This document shows positions 1-4,971 of a stretch of DNA of 6,055 nt, one piece after another; position 1 is the first letter of the stretch, and every line of letters starts with the position of its first letter. The notes beneath the pieces were generated by a model. It ran no database searches. It was given only the letters and a program-made list of their open reading frames with translations, and was not told the DNA's origin. A program made the translations under genes and the position numbers. Source of the stretch: Hydrogenothermaceae bacterium (GTDB lineage: Bacteria; Aquificota; Aquificae; Hydrogenothermales; Hydrogenothermaceae); NCBI GenBank assembly GCA_026984415.1, contig JALSSE010000469.1, forward strand, positions 1-6,055, read 5' to 3'.

Positions 1-321
1 GTTTTTCCCTAATAATTCAATAAATTTTCCAATTACAGGATGATTTAAAGGTTCTCCTCCACCTATAAGAACAACAGCTTTTACTCCACACTCAATAAAT
101 TCCTCTCCTAATTTCATCAAACGTTCGTTTGAAAAACTATTTTTGTTAAGTAAATCTCCACTGATACATCCTGGACATGCTAAATCACACATAGTTGTAG
201 GGTCTAACTCTACTACATACGGATAATCTGGATAAAAAATCCTTTCAATAACATCTTTCTGATACAGTTTGTCCCGAAGTGATAGTCTCTTTTGATTTAC
301 TTCTATGTTAATCAAACCCAT
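1..321 (-). CDS. Radical SAM domain protein, N-terminal part (runs off left edge)
   Basis: The 107 visible codons run from an ATG at 319-321 to the window edge with no stop. The reading begins MGLINIEVNQKRLSLRDKLY. The radical SAM cluster motif CX3CX2C is seen as CDLACPGC (Cys45, Cys49, Cys52); these cysteines bind the 4Fe-4S cluster that cleaves S-adenosylmethionine. It is followed by GGGEP at residues 87-91, the 'GGE' motif of the family that contacts SAM. A strong Shine-Dalgarno (AAAGGAG on the minus strand, 331-337) lies 9 bases upstream and supports this start. The substrate-determining C-terminal part, including any SPASM or auxiliary-cluster domain, is outside the window, so the reaction cannot be named. 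The divergent neighbour is wecE, a nucleotide-sugar aminotransferase, so a role in surface sugar or glycan modification is possible but is only inference from context. The family call is firm; the function is unknown. Confidence 0.9.
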   Translation of the reverse strand, partial: MGLINIEVNQKRLSLRDKLYQKDVIERIFYPDYPYVVELDPTTMCDLACPGCISGDLLNKNSFSNERLMKLGEEFIECGVKAVVLIGGGEPLNHPVIGKFIELLGKN

Positions 322-330
322 AATTGATAT

Positions 331-337
331 CTCCTTT
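331..337 (-). promoter_or_regulatory. Ribosome binding site of the radical SAM gene
   Basis: The minus strand reads AAAGGAG here, with 9 bases between GGAG and the ATG at 321. It is a near-ideal Shine-Dalgarno and fixes the start of the radical SAM gene. Confidence 0.7.
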
Positions 338-383
338 ATAAAAGAATTCTGTAAAAAGAAAGGGATTTTTATTTTTAATTTTC

Positions 384-412
384 TTTATAAAAATTTTCGG
401 TAGTTAAGTTAA
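384..412 (-). promoter_or_regulatory. Candidate sigma70-type promoter of the radical SAM gene
   Basis: On the minus strand a -35-like TTAACT (407-412, 4 of 6 to consensus) is followed after exactly 17 bases by a -10 TATAAA (384-389, 5 of 6). Transcription would begin near 377, giving a leader of about 56 bases before the ATG at 321. The region is very AT-rich, so chance matches are likely; the 17-base spacing is the main support. The -35 box lies inside the inverted repeat at 404-420. I found no comparable plus-strand promoter for wecE in this intergenic region. Confidence 0.4.
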
Positions 413-420
413 AGACTTAA
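404..420. repeat. Inverted repeat TTAAGT-N5-ACTTAA in the divergent intergenic region
   Basis: Perfect 6-base arms TTAAGT (404-409) and ACTTAA (415-420) flank a 5-base spacer. The element covers the candidate -35 of the radical SAM promoter, as an operator might. On the plus strand it is followed by eight T residues (424-431), which gives it a superficial terminator look. With only one G:C pair per arm the stem would be weak, and no gene precedes it on that strand. It could be a chance palindrome in AT-rich DNA. Confidence 0.35.
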
Positions 421-461
421 TACTTTTTTTTAATTTCCGATAAGTTTTTCAAACAAAATTT

Positions 462-466
462 GGGAG
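462..466 (+). promoter_or_regulatory. Ribosome binding site deciding the TTG start of wecE
   Basis: GGGAG sits 6 bases before the TTG at 473. There is no in-frame ATG near the conserved family start MIPFN, so this Shine-Dalgarno together with the homology fixes a TTG initiation codon. Confidence 0.7.
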
Positions 467-472
467 ATTACA

Positions 473-1648
473 TTGATTCCTTTTAATAAAGCAACATATA
501 CTGGGAATGAAGATAAATACGTGATTGAAGCGATAAAAAGCAGGAAAATTGGAGGTAATGGAAAATATACTAAATTATGTGAAAACTGGTTTGAGAAAAA
601 TCTAAATGCTGAGAAAGTTTTACTGACACCTTCCTGTACTTCTGCTTTAGAAATGACAGCAATTTTAATTGATATTAAAGAAGGTGATGAAATAATAATG
701 CCTTCGTACACTTTTGTTTCAACTGCAAATGCATTTGTTATGAGGAGAGCAAAAATTGTTTTTGTTGATATTAAACCTTACACAATGAATATTGATGAAA
801 CAAAAATTGAAAAGGCAATAACAGAAAAAACAAAAGCCATAGTTCCAGTCCATTACGGTGGTGTTTCCTGCGAAATGGATAAAATAATGAAAATTGCTGA
901 AAAATACAATTTGTATGTAATTGAAGATGCTGCACAGGGTATGATGTGTAGTTATAAAGGAAGACCTTTAGGAACTATCGGACATTTTGGAACATTTAGT
1001 TTTCACGAAACAAAAAATTATACAAGTGGTGGAGAAGGTGGACTTCTTATTATTAATGATAGAGATTTTGTAGAAAAAGCTGAAATAATTCAGGAAAAAG
1101 GAACAAATAGAAGCCAGTTCTTTCAGGGTAAAGTGGATAAATACACGTGGGTAGATGTAGGTAGTAGCTATCTAATTAATGATTTAAGTGCAGCGTATCT
1201 TTGGGGACAGTTAGAAAAAGCTGAAGAGATTAATAAATACAGGTTAGATATCTGGAATTATTACTACAAACTGCTTAAACCATTAGAGTTAGAAGGATTT
1301 ATAGAACTTCCTATAATTCCATACTACTGTAAGCATAACGGTCATATTTTTTATATAAAAGTTAAAGATTTTAATGAGAGAAATAATTTAATAAACTATT
1401 TAAAATCACATCAGGTTTCTGCAGTTTTCCACTATGTTCCTCTTCATACATCTCCAGCAGGAAAAAGATTTGGAAGATTCCACGGTAAAGATGTTTTTAC
1501 AACAAAAGAAAGTGAAAGATTATTACGGCTTCCAATTTTTTATGGAATCACAATAGAAGAGGTTGAACGTATTGCTTATTTAATACATGATTTTTATGTA
1601 AAACAGGAAAAATTTGCAGAAAAAGAGACTTTGTCTAATCAGATTTAA
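473..1648 (+). CDS. wecE: dTDP-4-amino-4,6-dideoxygalactose transaminase (WecE/RffA family)
   Basis: This is a PLP-dependent sugar aminotransferase of the DegT/DnrJ/EryC1/StrS family. In E. coli WecE converts dTDP-4-dehydro-6-deoxyglucose to dTDP-Fuc4N using glutamate, for enterobacterial common antigen. The 391-residue protein matches my memory of E. coli WecE along its whole length: MIPFN at the start, LLTPSCTSALEM (51-61), IMPSYTFVSTANAFV (75-89), EDAAQG (151-156), HETKNYTSGGEGG with the Schiff-base lysine at Lys181, EKGTNRSQFF, and TTKESERLLRLP near the end. It is about 15 residues longer than E. coli WecE (about 376), with a polar Lys/Glu-rich tail. Initiation is at TTG, supported by GGGAG at 462-466. 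The last 14 bases overlap the end of convergent lolD. The dTDP-sugar partners (rmlA/rmlB type) are not in the window. In this organism the product probably goes into O-antigen or another glycan; the exact sugar is inferred. Confidence 0.88.
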   Translation: MIPFNKATYTGNEDKYVIEAIKSRKIGGNGKYTKLCENWFEKNLNAEKVLLTPSCTSALEMTAILIDIKEGDEIIMPSYTFVSTANAFVMRRAKIVFVDIKPYTMNIDETKIEKAITEKTKAIVPVHYGGVSCEMDKIMKIAEKYNLYVIEDAAQGMMCSYKGRPLGTIGHFGTFSFHETKNYTSGGEGGLLIINDRDFVEKAEIIQEKGTNRSQFFQGKVDKYTWVDVGSSYLINDLSAAYLWGQLEKAEEINKYRLDIWNYYYKLLKPLELEGFIELPIIPYYCKHNGHIFYIKVKDFNERNNLINYLKSHQVSAVFHYVPLHTSPAGKRFGRFHGKDVFTTKESERLLRLPIFYGITIEEVERIAYLIHDFYVKQEKFAEKETLSNQI

Positions 1649-2315
1649 ATTCTTTTATAATCACTCCATCTTTCATTTCTACAATTCTTGATGTTTTTTG
1701 TGCCAAATCCATTTCGTGGGTTACCATGATTATAGTAATTCCTTCTTTATTTAACTTTAGAAATGTTTCCATAACAATTTCTGTATTTTTAGAATCTAAA
1801 TTTCCTGTTGGTTCGTCAGCAAGGATTATTGCAGGATTATTTGCCAATGCCCTTGCAATAGCTACCCTTTGCTGTTCTCCACCTGAAAGTTCATAAGGTT
1901 TCCTTTCTTCCTTTTCCTCAAGTCCAAGGTGTTTTAAAAGATAAAAAGCCCTTTCTTTTGCTTCTTTTTTAGGAACACCTTTTCTGATAAGAGGTATCAT
2001 TACATTCTCGTAAGAGTTAAATTCTGGAAGTAGATAATGGAACTGAAAAACAAAACCTAACTTTTTATTCCTTATTTTTGCTAAATAGCTTTGATTTTTG
2101 AAATCTATTTTCTCATTTTCTAAAAAGACATCTCCTTCAGTAGGTGGGTCAAGCAGTCCTAAAATATATAAAAAAGAACTTTTACCAGAACCTGAAGCTC
2201 CTATAATACTTACAAATTCGCCTTTTTTAATTTCAAAATTTATCCCCTTCAATATTTCATAGTTTTTAATCTTTTTCTTTATATTTTTTGCTGTGAGAAT
2301 AATTTTATCGTCCAT
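1635..2315 (-). CDS. lolD: Lipoprotein-releasing ABC transporter ATP-binding protein LolD
   Basis: This 226-residue ABC ATPase energises release of outer-membrane lipoproteins from the inner membrane to the carrier LolA, together with the membrane subunits LolC/LolE. All ATPase motifs are intact: Walker A GASGSGKSS (39-47, Lys45), Q-loop Gln91, signature LSGGEQQ (143-149), Walker B IILADEP (163-169, Glu168), D-loop GNLD (171-174) and switch His200. The stretch after the Q-loop, FQFHYLLPEF (90-99), is characteristic of LolD and separates it from MacB, FtsE and other close relatives. The ATG lies 15 bases after the upstream barrel gene stop with no strong Shine-Dalgarno, so translational coupling is likely. 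No LolC/LolE gene is adjacent, unlike the E. coli lolCDE operon; the partner is presumably encoded elsewhere. The 3' end overlaps wecE by 14 bases. A LolD-like ATPase serving another MacB-type permease is the main alternative. Confidence 0.88.
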   Translation of the reverse strand: MDDKIILTAKNIKKKIKNYEILKGINFEIKKGEFVSIIGASGSGKSSFLYILGLLDPPTEGDVFLENEKIDFKNQSYLAKIRNKKLGFVFQFHYLLPEFNSYENVMIPLIRKGVPKKEAKERAFYLLKHLGLEEKEERKPYELSGGEQQRVAIARALANNPAIILADEPTGNLDSKNTEIVMETFLKLNKEGITIIMVTHEMDLAQKTSRIVEMKDGVIIKEFKSD

Positions 2316-2330
2316 TTTAAATATCCAAAC

Positions 2331-3383
2331 CTAAAAAGATGAGCTAAAACCAAAGTTTAAAGTGATTTTCCGTGAAATATTTGGTTTTTCTATATCATCA
2401 TCATAAGCAGTGTAAAAAGGAATTGAAATTCCAATGTTTGCATAAATATTTTTTCCTAATTTATTAATAAAAGGAACCCATTTTAAACTTAATTTTGAAT
2501 ATGGAGAAACATTTATCAAAATTAAAGAATCGTTGGCTTTTTTGTCATTAATTTCACTTTCGTAAAACCTCAAATAAGAAACAACAGCTCCAAACCACAG
2601 AGAGTTTTTAAAATATCCTTTTTCATAACCTAAAAAAGTAGAAAAAATATCTCCATAACTCCTATCATCTCCGTCAGGTGTGGTGTATGTCCCTGTAACT
2701 GTATAAGAAATAGAAAAGTAAGAAACATCTCTTTTTGTAATCTTTACAACAACATCTAAAGTTGGACCGTAATCAATAGAGCCTGTCCCTGTGCTTATAT
2801 CCCTTTTGTCTTTTACTTTATACTTTCCTGTTGGAAGTTTTACTGTAAATGATGGAATAACCACTACATCTCTTCCTAACTTTTCATAATGGCTAAATTG
2901 TACAGATATATCACCTAACCCGTTGTTTTTTAATGTTTTGCTCCCTTTTTTTATTTTTCTGAAAACGTAAGGAATTCTAACCATTGTTCTGATGTTTATG
3001 CCATCACTGATACTGAAACCTATAGGTAAAGTGTAAACAGAAATATTTTCACTGACATAAGCCTGAATTCCGTAATAGTAGTAATAAGTTGTTCCTTCTT
3101 CCTGCAGTGGTCTTTCTGTGTATTTTTCTTCAATAGATTTAGCAGAACTTTCAAACATTCCAAGTCCTTCTTCAAACATATTTAAAGGTAAAAAGAAGGT
3201 GTTCTGGTCAATAGGTAGTATTTCCCCAAGTGTATCATTATAAACTTGATAAGCTTCAAGACCTCCTTCCACAAATGGCTGGAAAAAATCTATGCCTGCT
3301 TTACTTAATTTAAAATAAGTTTCTCCTGAAAAAGCGACATCAAAATGTATTATAAAAAAGAAGATAAAAAAGTACTTCTTCAA
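2331..3383 (-). CDS. Probable outer-membrane beta-barrel protein (phenol-degradation MetA/transporter-like family)
   Basis: This 350-residue protein begins with a Sec signal peptide: MKK, a Phe/Ile-rich core, and probable cleavage after Ala-Phe-Ser at residue 19. The mature part alternates polar and aromatic residues like a barrel and ends in beta strands with a C-terminal phenylalanine (FSSSF), the usual outer-membrane insertion signal. GLGDI (155-159), KLPTGKY (182-188) and a Gly/Ser/Thr-rich STGTGSIDYGP (197-207) resemble the 'MetA-pathway of phenol degradation' outer-membrane family (PF13557-type), a name that says little about function. Five tyrosines in a row (100-104) are notable. I chose the TTG at 3383 because GGAG (3390-3393) stands 6 bases before it and a lysine-rich signal peptide follows. 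A GTG at 3395 would add MEFN but lacks a Shine-Dalgarno. The gene sits third in the operon, just before lolD. Substrate is unknown. Confidence 0.75.
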   Translation of the reverse strand: MKKYFFIFFFIIHFDVAFSGETYFKLSKAGIDFFQPFVEGGLEAYQVYNDTLGEILPIDQNTFFLPLNMFEEGLGMFESSAKSIEEKYTERPLQEEGTTYYYYYGIQAYVSENISVYTLPIGFSISDGINIRTMVRIPYVFRKIKKGSKTLKNNGLGDISVQFSHYEKLGRDVVVIPSFTVKLPTGKYKVKDKRDISTGTGSIDYGPTLDVVVKITKRDVSYFSISYTVTGTYTTPDGDDRSYGDIFSTFLGYEKGYFKNSLWFGAVVSYLRFYESEINDKKANDSLILINVSPYSKLSLKWVPFINKLGKNIYANIGISIPFYTAYDDDIEKPNISRKITLNFGFSSSF

Positions 3384-3389
3384 ATTAAA

Positions 3390-3393
3390 CTCC
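3390..3393 (-). promoter_or_regulatory. Ribosome binding site deciding the start of the barrel gene
   Basis: The minus strand reads GGAG with 6 bases before the TTG at 3383, the same spacing as at wecE. These bases overlap the alternative GTG start at 3395, whose own upstream sequence (AATAAGAATAAACT) has no Shine-Dalgarno. This favours the shorter protein. Confidence 0.5.
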
Positions 3394-3463
3394 ACAGTTT
3401 ATTCTTATTCTATTTCGTTAATACTTCCTACATACATAATGATAAAGAAATTTAATACATTTT

Positions 3464-4138
3464 CTATCTCTCAAAAGTAGAATAATGTACGACTTTAACT
3501 TTTTTAGGAGTGTAAAGCAGATTAAGTAAATACCACCCTGTAATAAATCCACCTATATGTGCGTACCACGCCACTCCTCCCATAGTTGGTGGGGCAATCA
3601 TAGCAAATAATACCTGTAAAAAGAACCAGTAACCAATAAAGAACCATGCAGGAAGAACAAATAAAATAGGGAAAGGTGGAATAAAGGTAAGAACTTTTGC
3701 ATGTGGGTAAAGTTTTATATAAGCAGCTAATATTCCACTTATTGCTCCAGAAGCTCCAATCATTGGTATAGTTAAACTTCCTACGGCAATAGACACGAAA
3801 GCCTGTAAAAAAGCAGCTCCAAAACCACTTAAAAGGTAAAAAATAATAAATTTAAACTTTCCAAGTGCATCTTCAACGTTATTTCCAAAAATCCATAAAA
3901 AGAGCATATTCCCAATAATATGCTCCCATCCTCCGTGTATAAACATAGATGTAATTACATACTGGAATTTAAAATTAACAATATCCAAAGGTAAAAGTCC
4001 GTAAGTTTTCACAAATAGCTGAAGCTCTTGAGGTGAAAGGGTAAGCTCATAAATAAAGACCATACTGTTTATTAAAATAAGTGTAACTGTTACTATAGGA
4101 AAGTGTTTTGTTGGTATATTATCCTGAATAGGTATCAT
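3464..4138 (-). CDS. Rhomboid family intramembrane serine protease
   Basis: This 224-residue polytopic inner-membrane protein should cleave transmembrane segments of substrate proteins. The catalytic dyad is visible: Ser130 in GASGAISG (128-135) and His194 in AHIGG (193-197). The oxyanion/stabilising pair His73 and Asn77 is in HGGWEHIIGNMLF, equivalent to HxxxN of E. coli GlpG. About six hydrophobic segments are seen (roughly 14-31, 57-68, 73-87, 96-118, 128-142, 158-180), with a last one at 194-209 carrying the histidine. The stretch from PHAKVLTFIPP to the aromatic segment before MGGVAWYAHIGG is the usual form of a common bacterial and archaeal rhomboid subfamily. There is no extra soluble domain, only a short basic C-terminus. 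The ATG at 4138 is preceded by GAGAGGAG, which overlaps the stop of the PAP2 gene 12 bases upstream, suggesting coupled translation. Natural substrates are unknown. A 68-80 base gap follows before the barrel gene. Confidence 0.92.
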   Translation of the reverse strand: MIPIQDNIPTKHFPIVTVTLILINSMVFIYELTLSPQELQLFVKTYGLLPLDIVNFKFQYVITSMFIHGGWEHIIGNMLFLWIFGNNVEDALGKFKFIIFYLLSGFGAAFLQAFVSIAVGSLTIPMIGASGAISGILAAYIKLYPHAKVLTFIPPFPILFVLPAWFFIGYWFFLQVLFAMIAPPTMGGVAWYAHIGGFITGWYLLNLLYTPKKVKVVHYSTFER

Positions 4139-4150
4139 TTTATTCTCCTC

Positions 4151-4885
4151 TCAAAAATTATAGCTAACTTTTGTTCCAAATTTTTTCTTTGAAATCTCAA
4201 ATTCTATTCCAAACTGAAATCTTGTTGTTATACTGTTGTGGAAAATTTTTCCTAAATAAACAGAACTGAGTCCAATAACTGTCCCTGCTACAACATCAGA
4301 AAAGTAGTGTTTATCTTCGTAAATTCTTCCAAAACCTATTAGAACAGGGATTGAATATAATAAATATGGAGTTATTCCTTTATTGTAAATTGAAGCGTAT
4401 GTTCCAAAAAAGGCGAAAGCTACAGCTGTATGTCCTGACGGAAAAGATGCGTCAAAATCGTGAAATCCAAAATCCATAATTTTATCTGTATTTTCTGGTC
4501 TTTTTCTTCCTACAATCAGTTTAATCGGTAAAACTATGGAAGCAGCAATTATTGAGGATTCAACAGAAAGCTGGGAAGCGTAAGCAAATTTATTATTTTT
4601 TGTAAAATATCCATAAAGATATCCTAAAGCTCCAGCCCCAATAAGGTACTGTGGAGCAATTGAGCTAAAAGTTGAACCAATGTCGTCTATTGTTTCGCCT
4701 CTGTTGTGTTTAACAAACTTTTCCACCTCTTTATCTGCCAGAAATGAAAGTGCAATTGCTGGAATTCCAATGTAAATTAATTTTTTATTAAACTGTGGTT
4801 GCTTAATACTTTCCTGACCTAAAGAGCTGTCAGAAAATATTGAAAAAATTATTAAAAAACATAAAATAAAACTGGATTTTTTCAT
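4151..4885 (-). CDS. PAP2 superfamily membrane phosphatase with signal peptide
   Basis: This 244-residue phosphatase of the PAP2/acid phosphatase superfamily has all three active-site motifs. KX6RP is KLIVGRKRP (122-130). PSGH is at 149-152 (His152). The third motif is RX5HX3D, with Arg187, His193 as the nucleophile and Asp197; a Gly replaces the usual Ser before the Arg. An N-terminal signal peptide (MKKSSF plus a hydrophobic stretch to about residue 23) is followed by several membrane segments, so the active site should face the periplasm. Relatives dephosphorylate undecaprenyl pyrophosphate, phosphatidylglycerophosphate or lipid A; which applies here cannot be read from the sequence. The last about 25 residues (TTRFQFGIEFEI to VSYNF) look like amphipathic beta strands ending in Phe, unusual for an inner-membrane enzyme. 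The ATG at 4885 has AGGAG 5 bases upstream. It is the first gene of the operon, diverging from ffh. Confidence 0.9.
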   Translation of the reverse strand: MKKSSFILCFLIIFSIFSDSSLGQESIKQPQFNKKLIYIGIPAIALSFLADKEVEKFVKHNRGETIDDIGSTFSSIAPQYLIGAGALGYLYGYFTKNNKFAYASQLSVESSIIAASIVLPIKLIVGRKRPENTDKIMDFGFHDFDASFPSGHTAVAFAFFGTYASIYNKGITPYLLYSIPVLIGFGRIYEDKHYFSDVVAGTVIGLSSVYLGKIFHNSITTRFQFGIEFEISKKKFGTKVSYNF

Positions 4886-4899
4886 TTATTCTCCTAATT

Positions 4900-4930
4900 T
4901 TGAACAGTTATATCTATGTTAAAATATAAA
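4900..4930 (+). promoter_or_regulatory. Candidate promoter of ffh
   Basis: A -35-like TTGAAC (4900-4905) and a -10-like TATAAA (4925-4930) are 19 bases apart. Alternatively an extended -10, TGTTAAAAT (4917-4925), could act without a good -35. Either would start transcription near 4932-4937, some 35-40 bases before the GTG. Several AT-rich alternatives exist, so the exact position is uncertain. Confidence 0.3.
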
Positions 4931-4952
4931 AGTTATTCTATTAAAATAACAA
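4923..4952 (-). promoter_or_regulatory. Candidate promoter of the PAP2-rhomboid-barrel-lolD operon
   Basis: On the minus strand TTGTTA (4947-4952, 4 of 6) and TATATT (4923-4928, 5 of 6) are 18 bases apart. The start would be near 4916, leaving a leader of about 30 bases before the ATG at 4885. Its -10 box lies on the same bases as the candidate ffh -10 on the other strand, so the two divergent promoters would overlap. Confidence 0.35.
4932..4950. repeat. Inverted repeat GTTATT-N7-AATAAC between ffh and the PAP2 gene
   Basis: Perfect 6-base arms (4932-4937 and 4945-4950) flank a 7-base spacer. The element spans the expected ffh transcription start and part of the candidate -35 of the opposite operon, where a shared operator could sit. 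With one G:C pair per arm in AT-rich DNA, chance is a serious alternative. Confidence 0.3.
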
Positions 4953-4971
4953 AATTAAAGGGGTAAGAAAA

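Noticed and set aside
334..392. Direct repeat CTTTATAAAA at 334-343 and 383-392, as tandem -10 boxes of the radical SAM gene
   Set aside because: The copy at 334-343 overlaps the ribosome binding site, has no -35 at the right distance, and would leave almost no leader. Only the copy at 383-392 fits a promoter.
404..431. Inverted repeat followed by a T-run, looking like a rho-independent terminator on the plus strand
   Set aside because: The stem has one G:C pair, three bases separate it from the T-run, and no plus-strand gene lies upstream to be terminated.
430..711. 93-residue open frame on the minus strand inside the 5' part of wecE
   Set aside because: It is antisense to the strongly conserved start of WecE, has no recognisable family features, and reflects the AT-rich codon pattern of the real gene.
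1626..1645. Terminator hairpin AGAC-TTT-GTCT at the end of lolD
   Set aside because: Four base pairs are too few for a stable terminator stem, although the T-rich tract on the minus strand side is suggestive. It is kept only as part of the overlap finding.
3396..3463. Separate promoter or small RNA in the gap between rhomboid and the barrel gene
   Set aside because: No -35/-10 pair with good spacing and no stable hairpin is seen; only the short word TTAATAC occurs twice. Readthrough from the operon promoter is simpler.
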